Below, piece by piece: positions 1 through 14,093 of a stretch of DNA of 64,000 nt; the first letter of the stretch is position 1; each line of letters starts with the position of its first letter. The notes under the pieces are model-generated. The model was not told the origin of the DNA. It worked only from the letters and a program-made list of their open reading frames with translations, and searched no databases. A program made the position numbers and the translations under genes. This DNA comes from Anisakis pegreffii (taxonomy: Eukaryota > Nematoda > Chromadorea > Rhabditida > Anisakidae): the NCBI GenBank assembly GCA_035041965.1, contig JAPYMA010001677.1, positions 248,001 to 312,000 of the forward strand, given 5' to 3'.

Positions 1-759
1 AAGAGAATGTGAGAGTGTGGTCATTGCTGAGAGAGTGTGGTTTTTCCTCTAGAAAATGGCAGTTAGTATACGAGAGTGGAATCAAAAGTAATTCTGCTCT
101 TGTACCAATGAGTCACTGAACAAGAACGAACTGCTTTCTTGTTTCGAGCAAAGTTTCAGTCCGTTCAGAATAATTAATTTACATTCTTTATCACTATCAC
201 CCCTCGAGAAGTGTTCTTCTCGAGAGCATTTCTCGCCAACTGAGTGCAGTGGTAAACTGTTTTGAGCTGCTTGTGAGCTATTATCGCAGAAGAGATTTTC
301 GATTTGCAGTCACATCAAAAGCTTTCCAATCAAAAATTCTCAAACAAAACATCGCTCACATTCGAATTCGACAACGCTTAGTGGCCTAATGCTTCTTGCA
401 TTTGAATGGAAATCTTTACGAAACTTCACGAGAAGTAGTTTTAAGTGCATCTATTCTTCCAACTAAAGTACCATAGAGTTCAAAGCAAAGAGATAGCCTT
501 TCAAAATCCAATGTTACCATTTTCAACCTTTTTACAGCGCATTTCATACTGGTACAAAAAATGCTACACTAATGTTGACAATCTCAAAATTGTCAAGTTC
601 AACTGCTAATAACTCAAAACTCTGAATTCTCAAAACTCTATAAAGTATCTTCTTTGATAAGTTAACACATTGTAAACAGTGAATATTGACGACCGCACTG
701 AAACAACTGAGAGGAGAACTTCGTGGAAATAAAGAGATTGTCATGACATGATTGTTTAC
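1..759. other. AASDH intron sequence, no exon seen
   Basis: This stretch follows the donor of the last AASDH exon visible, so it should be intronic on the minus strand. I found no propeller exon in it. It contains short direct repeats of GAGAGTGTGG near positions 10-40 and a small perfect hairpin at 203-224. Confidence 0.5.
203..224. repeat. 9-bp perfect inverted repeat with 4-nt loop
   Basis: CTCGAGAAG (203-211) and CTTCTCGAG (216-224) are exact reverse complements around TGTT. It lies in an AASDH intron. The role is unknown and it may be chance. Confidence 0.6.
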
Positions 760-3700
760 CTTCATTGCCGTGAATGGTTCATACGAATAGATATTCCCTT
801 TTACGTCGACAATCAACAATTTTTCTACATTGCCATCATCCACCATCAAAGGTGACGCAAAAACAGGTGCTTTCAACTGTGTTTCCCACAATACGGTTCC
901 ATCTTCCTGGAATTGTCACTATAATTATTGAATGATTTCAAAATTTTTAAAGATGTTCCTCAGTGTGTTCATTCGATGTAAGGCTTCGATTCTGCGAACT
1001 GCTCAAAAATGTTTGCCTTGAAATATGTGTCAGAATATCTGAATCATATTTGCAATCATCAGACAAAAACATATCGAACATGTACACTATGTGAACGATT
1101 TCCAAAGTGCTTATTTTCATCGAGTAATGAAATGATTTTGCAAATAATTGCATGTTTCGTCGAGTTTACAAACGAAATAAGTAATGAAACTTTTGAGTGA
1201 GCATGAGAAAATTGAAACATTCTTATAATGAAAGTCTTAGAGCATGTGACTTGCTGCGAAGATTTTTGCGTTGAAATCCAATATATGCGTCCATATGTGA
1301 AGCATTTTTCATTCTCCAGGGAAAAAAAAAACGCCGAAAGTGTGAAGTTTCATCTTCAAATATGCGCACTGTGTGAATAATTTCCGAACGTGCCTATTTT
1401 CAAGTTGTGAAATAAGTCTGCACTTTCATTGAGCATAAGGAATTTGAAATGAAAATTGAACAGAAACGGAATGGAATTTTCAGTTTCAAATTTCTTCCAT
1501 TGAAAAAAGTCATCAAAAATATGAAGTGTGTATTGGAGGAGAAGTCGGAATGCGGAATGCTATGAATGAGGAAGCTTTTAGGTAGTAGGAGTGCTTAGAG
1601 GATAAACGTTAACACAATGACTGGCACTTTGACTAACAATACGCTGGATAACTAGCTTTTGAGATGCTCGTTTTTTTTTCTGGTGACTTAAAACAATGCA
1701 CTGAGCGGATAGAAAATCGAGTAAATCAATTGTGCACACACCGACCATACACGGAACTAATCATGAATGGGTATACGTGTCATCATTCATCACAACACTA
1801 TTATATTCTAACTTTTATTATAATGAGTGTTACTAATATTATTATCATTACTAACCTTTCATAATCAGTAGCACTACTATCACAACGGCTTTTAAGTATT
1901 CAGTTCTTTGAGAAATTGATTATTTTTATTAATATTGTTATGCTCATCATTAAAATAAGAAGAGACATGAAGATCGCTACGCTGAATTATTTTGAAGGCT
2001 GGTAGAATTATGTGCTTTACTAGAAGCACATAATACTACTAGTTGAAAGAAATATTGTTTTCACTGTTCATGCAAAGTTACGCAACTTTTTCGTGCATAA
2101 GAACGATGAAGAGCATGCATTATTTGAAAATGGAACGTGGGATATGATGTGAATCGAATGATATAATCTTAATCCACTTCTTTCCGAACGTTAACTTTAT
2201 CAATCACTCATCATTCATTACCTACAAATATGTAACAAATGAAAGAAGTAAACTCAGAGGTGGCAGTTATGTGATCTTAAAGTTACTGTGTGATCTTTCT
2301 CGGAGAAATTCAATGCTGAACGGCACAACAGAACAATAACGTAGCATACTATACAGAACCTGTCATATTTAAGAATCCGAATGAGTGTGGTACTCTTATT
2401 GGTATCATCTACCTTGATTTAACATCAATCCATAGCAAAACTATCTTCTCAAGAACATTAGCATCACATCGTTTATACTTGCATACGCTACCGTATGAGA
2501 CTAACGTCCAATTGCGTTGCATTTGTTTCCGTGCTATCTCTTCACCGTGCAAAATCCGTCGACACAACTTTCCCATCCAATTATGAGTCAAACAAAAACA
2601 ACTTCTCTAATATTGCTGATGAATTCGATGCGGCCACTGAACAAAAACGACAACAATAACAATGATTCTTATTGAACACTTGAGATGGAATTGTTGAAAC
2701 GAAATGAAATAAAACGAAATCAATCATAAACTGCTGAAAATCCGCAATACTAAACCAGATGGAGGAAATTTTTATAGAAGAAGAAAAGAGAAACGAGGAT
2801 GAATGGAAGCGATAAGTGTTTTGGAAAGTGAGGCAGTGAATGAGCAATCAGAAACTGATAACAGAGTCGACTTTAGTCTTGTCATCGTTTGTTGATAAAC
2901 CAAATTAAGTTATCCAAATGATAATCCAAACAAATTATGTAATGTTATCCAAAAGTTTCGGAACGTAGATGATGCACCACAATGCATGGAATTTTTTATT
3001 CGTATTGTGATTTTATCAAAATTTATCGATGTCTGCACTGATATTCATTCTTACGATTGTGCAAATTTTTGCGAGATCATTGTCATGAGATTTATTGTTT
3101 GCCTAGAAATTCCGCTGATTTGCAGTTAGGCAAATTGTGCGGTGAACGTTGAGAGGTGTGAACGTTAACGGCATTGGAACAAAAAATAAACTGACAAAAC
3201 ATTAGTCAACAATCACTGAAGATGACCATTGCTTTTGTTTGCTTTTGGTCAGATATCGCTACCGTAGTACGTTCATTCATCTCTTCTACATAAACAAAAT
3301 ATTATATAAGGTGGTGACATATTCCGGTGTAAATTCGTGCCAGGAACCTTTGAATGTTCTAGTTGGTGGAATTCGAGTTGTTTTTGGGAGGTTAGTGGCT
3401 TTTGGATGTTATTATTTGTTGTTTTTACTGTTGTGATTTTGACTGTGTGTAAACAAAACTGAGAGGTAAATTATGTTCGTCGAGGCACTCAGATTGGTTT
3501 ATGTGGAGTGTTGAGTTCACTGACAAACATAGACCAATCTTTGGAGGTAAAAGGTAATCCAATTCGTAGACTGTGGGCGGATGAAAAAAAAAACGAATAT
3601 CATCGCAAACTGGATTTAATTGTGCAATGGGACACACAAGTCCGAATCTTGCTATTGGTAGGAGAGCCAACAACAGGATGAGTGCGATGGCTTTGCTCTC

Positions 3701-6700
3701 CATCAACTAAGCGTTCAATATGGAGTCAAAATATCATCACTGAAAATGAACACGATCAAATAAATATCTGATTAATACTGACTTTAAAGAACAGATTCAA
3801 CAGCAATTAAGTATACGACAGGAAGTTCCGCTGACTGAAGTAATCAGTGGAAATATTGCAGAAATAAAAAATGTTCACGCTTTTGCGCTCTATACTCTTA
3901 TTGTTTTTACCGCAGACTGCCATCTGCCTCTGCAACAATTTATGTGACCGTAATTTTTCGTCCTCTCCGACAACCTATTAATTCATAGCAAAAATCATGA
4001 AACTGATCAAGAAGTTCGTTGCCAAAAGTTGATCGTTTCTATTAATGGTACCAATGTGATCGCTTGAGTATTTCGAAAACAGTACTGGACAACAGTGGAA
4101 TAATTACGTGAAAATCATCAGTCAAAGATAATTTGTCATCCTTCTCAACATCCTTCCCTTCCCCTCCCCTTACTCCTTCCAGCTCCCTCAATTTCTCGTA
4201 CACAGGGGAGTTTCCCCCTTATAGAATCATTTTCATAATGTTTTATGACCCAGCCGTTTTCAACTCACTTTGTTTATTCAATATTCAGTTCATTCATTCA
4301 ACCGTATAAAAAGTAGTTCTATATCAGCTAGTGTCCTTATTGTTAGAAGAAAATCAGTGTTTTGATTATTCGATCGAAGAGAGGCAAACATGCTGGCCAA
4401 CATTCAGAAGTTCAATAAGACGGATGGATGACACATTAAAATTGATATCAAAGCAAAAATCCAATATGTGCCTCTAATAACATCTGATGAAAGCAGTCAC
4501 ACGAAAGTGATAAACAAATAAAAGATTCTGCGTTCATAAACGCGTCAAAAGGATTTGTGTTGATTTGATTGCTCATTAAGTCGTTACTATTTACCTTTCT
4601 CAAAACATTCCTTCAGTCCACAAATTGCTTCACTCCCAAATATTACTCAATAAAATATTCATAGAATATCGCACATCAAAAGATCTCTTGTGAACACATA
4701 ACGCCATTTGTTTCTTTTTTAATGTCAATCTTTATGCTTTCCATATTGTTCAATTGAAAATTATTTACACGTATCTTTGTCATTTTCATTCGGAATATTC
4801 GATAAGAATTTGAGCTAAGAAGCACGCAAAAAATCTTGCATTCAGATCATCAGAAGTCGATATTTTCAAATGATGTTAATATGTTAGTCATAAATTTACT
4901 GTTGGAAATGGCCAGCTGCAGATTTGTTGGGGAAATCAGATAGTGTTATGCACTCTGACGCTGACCAATTTGAATTCTTTTGAGATAATTCGGAAGGTGC
5001 AAATCGTTGCAAATTTTTGAATATATTGCGGTTTCTTACAAATTCTAGAAGCAAAAACGTACCAACGAGAGAGATGAGAGTTTTCCGGAAAGTGATGCAA
5101 CGTAAACACGATTACTGAAGATGAGCGGACTACTCAGCACACCACCACCGCAATCAACTTGCCATAACTTCATTCGATTCTCAAAAAAAAACGAAAAGGA
5201 TGTAAAAAAGCGGAAAGTTTGACGGAAAAAATGAAATCAGGAATATCTTGCAACAGATTGGGCGTTGAATGAAAACAGGACAAGTAAAAGTTTACGGGAC
5301 AACTTTTGCGATTTGTAAGGCGACTATAAATGTGCATGCGATAGCATTTCATTTTTCAAACTTCTAATAGCAGAATATTCGGAAAATTCCATCAACCTAC
5401 CAAATAATCGAGCAAATAGATGGAATGGTCATGCGATCCAATCACGCATTTCCCTTCACCAACAAATTTTGCCACTGACTTTACAATATCACTCGTTTTG
5501 AATGACCACAGAATGTGACCGTTCACCTCGTCGATAAAGTGCAGACAACAATCGTAGCATCCTTAAAGTTTGACGTAAATTTTTTGCGAGAATTCAACGC
5601 AAACATTTGAGGGTTGAAACGTAAAAAGTTACAACCCCGTCAAAGCGCACTCAAAACATTTCTTCAACTAACAATAAGTGATCGATAAAATTTCAACATG
5701 AAACCAATTCAATAATGGTTCTTCGAACAAAAATTCATCAAAAATTCTTTTTGTTTGTATGGTCGAGAATATTTTCGGCAATAACAAAACGGCGAAATCA
5801 AATTCTTCGTAGTGATGCGAGATTTTAAGTTTGTGTTTCAGAATGAACGACATGAAGCACTCAGATAAAATGATTACCAACTGCAATAACTCCATCTTGC
5901 AGATTTGCTGTCGCTTCAATTCTATTCGCCAACTTCACTTCCCAGTTGACGTGTCCATCATCGATGCGAATTGATGCAAAACGTCCCGAATGAGAGCCGA
6001 TGAAAACATTTCTTAAAATTTCCTCAAATTCAAATGAAACTCTTATCATCCAATTAGCCAATAACAGTGCGGAAAAATCAATTAAACGGATTTCGAAAAC
6101 TCATTCACTTAAGATACTGATCTGAGAATGGCGTAAAACCCAAGCAGTATCCGCAAAAAAACATTTTATTTGACTATCAGTTCAAAATACTGACTAAATA
6201 ATTTCAGTGTAAAAGTCTGTTTTGTCAAGACTGATTCAGCAATTAAATATCGAGTGCTTTACACGAACCGATTATGTATGATTGGTGTGGCATCAATGCA
6301 TGCACCTGAATCCCATTCCCACACTAAAGACGTTTCGTATTGATCGCAACATGGACTTATTCGAATAATTTCTTTCGATTCAAGTTTCATTTTCGCCGTC
6401 GAATCGAATGTCACGTTATCAGCTTGAAGAAGTTGTAGTAAGCCGCTGACGGTCGCCGTTTCAGAAAGTAAGAATTGCAGCAATTCGAAATCTTCTTTCT
6501 CAATCAAATGCTCGAATTTGAACATCAATTCAGTGGCGCATAAAGACGTCATACCCAAAGAATGTAAACTGTCGAATTTGTTCTTGTCGACATCGATACC
6601 TGAAAAAAGATGCGCAATCTTTCTCGATATGACACCAAATTTATCAAACTCCAACTCTTGACCAAGATTTCTTTTCATTTGTGCTATGAATCTTTTGAAA

Positions 6701-9700
6701 AATTCTCCATATCGCTCCATGTTCATAGCACTTCATCGAACTATTGGAAACGAAGCTTTACGCTGTCTGAAAAAAGTGAACTGAGACAGCATATTCGGAG
6801 TGATAATAAAATACCGTATTCAGCCAGAACAGCTGTAACGTTTTCACGTTTCACTGAACAGTTACGTTCCTTAAATATTTCCAGAAGTCCATCACGATCA
6901 ATCTTCCCTAAAATTTTGAATTGATAAAACATGCTCATGAGGCAATCCATCAGATCATGCTGATTCAACATCGCTGAATGCATTCCATTTCAAATCTTTT
7001 TTTTAAAAGAAAATGTTCGATAGAACTGAAAACTGGTAGTATCTGGTGAAAAGGAATCACTTGTAAATGACTAATTATCTGCTGAGAAGGAACAACTTGT
7101 TAATGAAAATGATATTGTGATAGAATCAACCAATTGTATAAGTCGATGAATGACCAAAAGCAAGACTGAATATTTCCAACTCAGAATTATCAGCACTACG
7201 ATTCAGAATTAGAATGTTACCGTGTTCATTCAATGGCCATTCATTGATAGCAAAAACGACACTCGAAAATAACCACTTTGAGGTGATGTGCTTTTGTAAG
7301 TATGCATCAATATCGTTCAATTGCCTTCTCATTTTAACAAACAATATAATCGCTCGTTTGCGCCAAAAAATCGCTAATGCCGAATCGACATCTTCTAAGT
7401 GTTGCACGTTACTCGTGATTTCCATCAAATTCACTCGAATACCATTCAATTTGACCTGAACGCAATGAATGAATTGATGGAATCGTTACACTCCGAACGT
7501 ACACATCGAAAGCCTTGCATAAACATTCACTCGTCAGCAACAACCTGATCGTCGAGACGTCCTCTCCACACTACCCTACCATCCTCTAAACGCTCCACCA
7601 AATCGCCTGTTGCTACCCAATCGTCGTCCGTAATCACTCCGTTCAAGTAACACTTTCTCGGACCACCAATTAAAAGTTCGCCTTCATCACTAATGTTGAA
7701 CGTTGTATCCAATAATGGTTCACCGATATCCACTTCTTCTTTCCTACAGCCGAATCAAATTTCTCAGTTTGATTCGATCGATGCCCAACAAAAGCTGATT
7801 TTTCACGCTCAGTGAACAAATCTGAAGTTATTTTCAAAGGGCTTCTGATATGTCGAAGAGTTTCTATTCGTTGGCATATCAGAAACCCCGTAAAAATTCA
7901 AATGGATCAAATCAGGTTGAAATTATCACAACAGAGTAACAAAACTACGTCTACTAATGAAAGGCTTGACGTTTCACACGCAGATTTTAATGTGAATTTT
8001 AGACGATTATACGAAGTCGACAATATGTTCAGACAGGATCAGTCAAGATGAAAACAACAAAAATTAAGAAACATTACGTCTTATTCCATTGCGTGCATGA
8101 CGCCCAGCATGACACTTCAGTGATACCATAAACATTAAAAATACAAATACGATTTCTTTCACTCACAAAATCACACAAAAACTCTGATGGAAAAGCTTCA
8201 CCACCGAGCAGAAGAATACGAATTGAGGATGAATTCTCATCGAACATTTTCATCAGATATGATCTCGGTATTAATTTGAGTAATGATGGCGTCATCTGCA
8301 AACGAATTTTAAATTGGACCAGATGATTGTCAGCTAGGTGAATAGCCACTGTAGTGAAAGGTGACTAATTGGATCCAGTGACCGTAGTATCGAAGAATTG
8401 TATCGGTGGATTGTCAGTGCATGATCAAAATTACCCAACGTTAGAAATTCAATCTGACTGGAATTGTAAACGTAGTCGATGAAATTATTCATCGGTTCCG
8501 ATCACTTGTATTCCCCAGTTCACTATTTGCATTTCTATTCCTACAAAAGCGATAACCTGAACGAACGATGCGCCGAACTTGAGAAGAGTTTCGGCGAACA
8601 GCGCAGGTCGTGATCGAATACAGTCCGGTAGGAGAAGTAGTTGAGATCCAGACACGAACGCAAGGAATAATTCGACTACAGACGGATCAAAGGTTAGTGA
8701 TGTTGATTGCAGAATGACATCGCTCGCTGACATCACGAAGCGAGCTCTACAAATTTGAAATCTTACGGTTGCATTGGCTGGAGTGCGGTTGTGGCCAACA
8801 GAAGCATGGTTTTTATCCGTATTCTTATTATTGTTTACGACCAATGAAAATGCATGATACCATGCCAAAGTTAACAGAAACCATATTGCAACGCTATTAA
8901 TCCAGCCATCACAGACAGCCCTGTGCCAGCCATGCTCTAGAATATGCTAATAAAAAATTCTGCGCTTTTAGGCTAAAATAAAATCAACGTGCAAAGAAAC
9001 AACAGAATACTAGGAAGATGAACGCATTTGAGATAGACTATCGCAGGAATTGAAACTGAAGAGAGAAACCGATGAGTGCTATTATCATTACCGCTTGTTT
9101 CGATGCAATGCAAACTCTTAATGGACAATTCATTTCATTCACTAAAATAAGACGCTTGGTGAACATTTGGCAATGAATGAGTCTCATAGACAGCGCTGAG
9201 AGAGCGCTTTATTTCACAGAAGAAATTTATAAGAATGTATTCGGATGGCTCACTCGAAATCGCGAATATTCGGCATAATCGCCCTGTATGGCACCATAAC
9301 TGATTTTGGTTGTCCGGTCGTTCCAGACGTTTGCATAATATAACAGAGTGGCAAATGTTCAAACTGATCAAATTTGAACCGAGCATAGAAATTGAAGAAC
9401 ACTTCAATGCCGAATAACGACACAGTGTCAGTGGTTTGCATCACGTTCGATATGAGCAGTGATACTTTGAGTCGCACGCATTCAGCGTGTTCAATCTCAC
9501 GAGACGATTGCGGTATGTAAACAAATGCATTGTGCGATCTCAGAATCCTGCAATTGACATCTTCACACTCACAATCGGTATGGAAGCAAATTGGAGTTTT
9601 GTTTCGGTAATAATCCTTCTCTCATTAAACAACACAATATTCCTTATCCATTATCCCATCGAATATCTCAGTTCAACTTTAAGATATAAGCGGAAAAGGG

Positions 9701-10001
9701 ACATCGAATTGACTGAATGAATCCCACTCATAATGGGATGTTTCTTTGATATTTGAAAAAGCAAGGAAACTGAGAACTTATTTAAGGTGACGAAAACTAA
9801 CGCAATAATAACTGCAATCAGTGATGGATGTTTCGGTAGAGTGATGGCAATTAAACAGTTTCTTAATGAGTTGATGCGTCGAGATATTTGAGGAACTGAA
9901 TCCGTCAATTGATCATAATTGACTTTCATTAATAGATCACCATTATCATCGATCGATAACACACGAAACTGTTTGTGTATTGTGAACCCGGCATCATTCA
10001 T
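760..10001 (-). CDS. AASDH: AASDH-type acyl-CoA synthetase (adenylation domain, carrier domain, PQQ propeller), 3' end outside window
   Basis: Exons, 5' to 3': 10001-9802, 9547-9254, 8746-8557, 8295-8078, 7743-7545, 7455-7221, 6907-6815, 6704-6265, 6022-5878, 5561-5401, 5179-5063, 906-760. All phases agree and about 813 codons are seen. Adenylation-domain motifs appear in order: TSGTTGQPKS, SLTFDPSVVELF, LLGGEAFPS, NVYGITEV, the ATGDLVERL loop, GRLDDQVKLNG, and NEHGKID with the catalytic-type Lys. Exon 8 carries a phosphopantetheine-carrier motif, LGMTSLCATEL, whose Ser would bear the arm. From there on come W-containing propeller repeats (VWEW, VNWE, ILWS, LWQV, VLWE). Domain order and spacing match human AASDH (ACSF4). 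The family activates an acid as adenylate and loads it on its own carrier; the substrate is unsettled. The start at 10001 fits the human N-terminus length. The last propeller exons lie left of the window. The final intron seen (907-5062) contains another gene. Confidence 0.9.
907..2266. other. AASDH intron between the nested gene and the last AASDH exon seen
   Basis: AT-rich sequence. The open frames at 947-1153 and 1009-1200 are antiparallel shadows of each other, with no homology I can see. No splice-supported exon was found. Confidence 0.4.
2267..3703 (-). CDS. Small secreted cysteine-containing protein nested in an AASDH intron
   Basis: I do not recognise the family. Three exons join in phase: 3703-3429, 2601-2413 and 2315-2267, giving 171 codons including the stop. 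The first begins with ATG and encodes a signal peptide (charged start, then LILLLALLPIARFGLV) followed by cysteines in VCPIAQLNPVC, GLC and SEC. There are N-glycosylation-type sites NST and NQS. Exon 2 adds CFC, KLC, SVC and KRC. The first two donors are GTAAAA and GTAGAT; the acceptors are GAAG and TTCAG. The gene lies wholly inside the 4.2-kb AASDH intron on the same strand, so it needs its own promoter or processing from the AASDH transcript. A disulphide-rich secreted peptide is inferred. The exon 2 acceptor is the weakest point. Confidence 0.6.
3704..5062. other. Rest of the AASDH intron, no exon seen
   Basis: AT-rich intron between the nested gene and AASDH exon 5179-5063. It holds a pyrimidine-rich stretch at about 4138-4200, mostly C and T on the plus strand, next to ACAGGGGAGTTTCCCCC. 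No coding frame is supported. Confidence 0.5.
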
Positions 10002-11483
10002 AGTACTTCACTCAACGCAACAATTCATCAGTTGGCGTTTCAAATTTACGAAATCCTAAACGCACAACACTTTTCTATTGTCACCTTTCAAACACATGGG
10101 ATGTTTGTTGTTTGACGATATCAAATTGTCTGAACGCGCTCATGAAACGAAGCGAAAATAGACTCCAAAAATGAACATCAAGCGTACAAAACTTATCAAA
10201 ATTCGAAAGTCGTTTAACATTAGCCATATGTTTAATGTGAATGTAGAGGTTGTTTCTTGCTCACGATCAATTGTTTCCGTAATCTTTCAGCTTCAAAACT
10301 ATTACACTCCAGATGCACCTCAGAATGAGACTTTCGCAACAGCGCAAAACTATACATTCACACGTTAATTTGTTGCAATGAAAACATTCCGTTTGATGCA
10401 AACCAAAGCACTAGTGTTATTATCTGAGAGAGCATTGCTGAAAGTGACGATGACTCCGCAGAGGAATGATCCGGTTGCATAAGCGTATCCACACGGGAAT
10501 GAACCTCAAACCGAACGGCCTTTCCAGAATTGTAGTGACAGGACACAGATGACAATGAAGAATTACGAAAAAATAAAAAGTTTTCAAATGCCATTTGCTT
10601 GAGGCGATATTTTTATGAAGCGGACGAAGAAAAGTAGATTTGATGATTTATTTTTTAAAATGAAAATCTGTGGAATGGCCAAAAACTTTTTTGGAATATA
10701 CGGAAAACAATTCCAAATTCATCACCATCGAAATTTATAACAACGAAAACAATGCAACGGAATAACGCTAATCATGCAAAATGAATTACAATGCAGCACA
10801 ATACGTAAGACTATTCGGAAATGAAACTTTTCGGATCCGGAGGTAAACATCATAAGAAAACCACTGAGACTGTTCAAAATTCTGGAAGGGACATTCAAGA
10901 TTGTTCTATCGTATATGGTGACAGGAGTTTTAAAATATAAAAGTACGTAACAATAAGGTATTATTAATATTATTATTGATAAGATTATTAATATGAACAA
11001 TTAAAGGCATTATTGATATCACTGACTGCAGTATCATTCAATTAGACTCAATCATCACTACAGGATCAATTAGATTGGCAACTACAAAATAGTGATAAAA
11101 CTAACAATAAGGATACAATGAACATTCTCGAGACAATCCCCTGTGGAATCAATGAAAACATTTGCGTTAAGAGAACAATATATCTTCAAAATATGGTCAC
11201 GTATTCATGTGTAATTGAAATTTCAAATATCTTACGATTGCAAGAGATGATAACACATCAACAAAACCAAAAAGAAAGGTATCTAATCAGAATTCAAGTT
11301 TTATGATGTATGATATCGAAATGTGCTGAATGTCCTGACTTAAACTGCGAACGTGAGACTGTACCAATCAAAAACGCTCAAAATCTTGCTCTGAATGAGA
11401 GAACTGACAAAGAAATTGAAAAAAAGAGACAAGAAAATATTATTCAGATCTTGATGAAAAATATGCAAAGAGTAATCACGCGG
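10002..11483. other. Intergenic region between ADAT3 and AASDH
   Basis: About 1.5 kb separates the ADAT3 stop from the AASDH start, with both genes on the minus strand. A minus-strand frame at 10594-10358 begins MAFENFLFFRNSSLSS and could end at a donor (GAG|GTTCAT) near 10501. It might be an alternative first exon or leader, but it does not extend the AASDH homology. The rest is AT-rich, without features I can support. Confidence 0.4.
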
Positions 11484-13601
11484 CTAGTCGATTTCATCGA
11501 TTCGAAATACACGATAATGATGATTGATACGCTTTTCCTCCTGAATTCTCCACGATGACTGAAGAGCGCCTCCTTTCGGCGAACATTTACCAAAAAACAC
11601 ACGACCTACTCGGAAATGAACCAACGCCATAGCACACATCGAACACGGCTCATGTGTTAAATAAACATCAAATCCAGTGCCCAAATATTGCAATACATCA
11701 CCTGCAAATTAGGCATTCAATGAACAGTAGTAGTGTGCAATCGGATACGAATATTTTGGCTCAAAACATCAGTCGGATACAAAAAGCAACCTTGCTCGAG
11801 ATCACAAAAACCAATTATAAGTAGATGCAACCGAGAAGATAATTTTTTGGAGATATGAAGGTGCACAATTCATCAATCAAAAAGACACATTCTTAGATGA
11901 ACATTTTCGAAGGAGCGAGTCAACAATTCGCGATTGAATATTCTCGGTAAATCTCTTCACAGTAATGACAATGCTGTAAGTAGTTTTCGTATCACAGCAT
12001 TCGCAGCCATAAGACAAAAAAATTAGCACTGCAAAACAGTAAGGTGACGATGATGACGGATGACCTCGAGAGTCAGTCAATCTCATTAATTTCGAACAAA
12101 TTCAAAAAGCTGACTCACTTCCTTGTATTCGATGACTCTCACACAAGTCTTCGACCGCAGACATCACAGCATGTCCGAGTGGTTTTGCTCGCACTCCACT
12201 TTCAGCTACTACTTTGCCCGTCACATCAACGATCACACAACCACTATCGCCGCTGCCTATCTAAAAACAAACCCAGCGGTTGTAATCTAAACTGTTACAT
12301 AAGATAAAATTATTTTAGAACAAACAAGATCAACTTTTTTGGACTGCTAATCACAGACCCATCGACCTGTATCGTTGTCAACGAAATCCACTCATCAAAT
12401 CATTAAATCAAAGAATACCAAAAAACAACACCAAAAAGAGTCTCGATGAGTTTCCAAACAAAATGTGGCAAGCAGCTGTATAATTTTTAATGCGCTAGGA
12501 TTCCCATACCCGAAATCTCAAAATATAATCTTACAGGCGTAATAGCAGATATCAGGTGAGAATTACCAACAAGAAATATCCTCAAGGACGAAACTCACTT
12601 GTTCAGCTCTCGAATAGAAATCGAATATTTTGCGATGTTCATCATCACTGAAGAACGTTCCATGCAGAAGTGCTTCAACTTCTTGATTCGGATGAAACGC
12701 AGTGGGCCATCGCTGTTTTGCCCATTCGAATTGACGTCTTGTGAAAGGTTTCTTTGAGGGCACCTGAACGCGCTCGATGATTAAAGTAGTTTCTTGTTGG
12801 AGAAGATTACGAATTGATTGCAGCAGTTCATCAGGTAAGGGCGTACTGCATTGCTGAATGAGAACGCGACCATCTTTGATACGTTTCAAGTGGTTCATCG
12901 CATTCGGCATTGACGGTAACAGCTTGAGAAGTGCGCCAATTAACTGACGATTTGTAACATCAACGGCAAAATATTCTTCAAGTGGTAATTCTTCAGCACA
13001 TACGTTATCACGTAGAACTGGTACTATTCGTAATCTGAAATTTAAATTTCTCTTTGAATTTTCACTTCATAAACATGAAATTTGATGTGTAAGTGTTATC
13101 ACTGAATCAAATAAACGAAAGGAATGCGGAGCAGGAAAAAGCTAAATCTCATTTCATCAAATTTAGGTCTTAATCGATTGTTCGAAATAATCGTAAATAA
13201 AGAGCGGAATTCCATTTTGAGCAGAAAAGAGAAGTTTCGAAACAATTAAAATGAGTTTGCCCAACTGATAAAAGAACTGATGAACCTGAAAATGATGAAT
13301 GGGGCAAACACTTGATGATAGATAGGGAAATGATAAGAAACATTTGGAGTATATCATGAAAAGATTCAATAGTTAATCAATGAAACGTTGAAAAATTAAA
13401 TTTTTCCTAAAAATGAATAAAGAATTACATGAACAATAAATGGAAAACAAGTGACCGTCTAGATTTCAATCGTTTTGGTGGAGGGGAGGATGAAGAGTGA
13501 CCGGAACTGAAATTCTCGACAGAAGCTGTCGTTAATGTTGACGACGATGATGTTGATTGAGAGCAACTTCCTGAGCCATCATCGGTACATGGAGCAGTCA
13601 T
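11484..13601 (-). CDS. ADAT3: tRNA-specific adenosine deaminase subunit TAD3/ADAT3
   Basis: Four exons join in phase: 13601-13456, 13034-12599, 12260-12119 and 11701-11484, about 313 aa. ADAT3 pairs with ADAT2 to deaminate wobble A34 to inosine in tRNA. The first exon is a low-complexity Ser-rich leader ending [10 protein letters not shown]. Exon 2 carries the ADAT3-specific N-terminal region ([46 protein letters not shown]). Exon 3 has the zinc-ligand motif HAVM, with Val in place of the catalytic Glu of ADAT2. Exon 4 has [21 protein letters not shown] with the two Cys ligands. The Glu-to-Val change is the normal family state and marks the structural, non-catalytic subunit. The in-frame ATG at 13601 is the first; upstream codons lack one. 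Length is slightly below human ADAT3 (351 aa). Confidence 0.93.
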
Positions 13602-14093
13602 TATGAGTAGGCAAACCAAGATCTACAAAAGCAATATGCAACGATTTACTGTGGCCGATTACACGTTTCTTCTGCCACCACACTGCGGCAGTGATAATAA
13701 CAATAATTCGACCAGATATCTGCAAGATGAAGCCGAAATAAATAATTTTAATGAGTAAACGATAAACGAATGAACAGCGAATTTATCGTGCTAACAATAC
13801 TAACGTGCATTTTGCGTACAACAAAGCGCCAATCAAATTCTCTTCACCTCTGATAGTATTCAGGTGGCAATGAAGGGCACAAAAATAAGGCGTTTGAAAG
13901 CAGTTTTAAGTAACGAAATAACGAATCTAAGGGAAACACGTCGCTTAATTTGAGGCGTATGAGATTAAACAAAAATGAAAGATTCAGTGACATTGCGAGA
14001 AACTAACACATTTCATTCGTCTCTTGCATCACACCTCAACGATATGATCACCTCTCATAATGGTACAAACACATCTTCGTCGTCTGAATAACG

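Noticed and set aside
10358..10594. 5' exon extending the AASDH protein
   Set aside because: The start at 10001 already gives the family-typical N-terminus, and this frame shows no adenylation-domain similarity.
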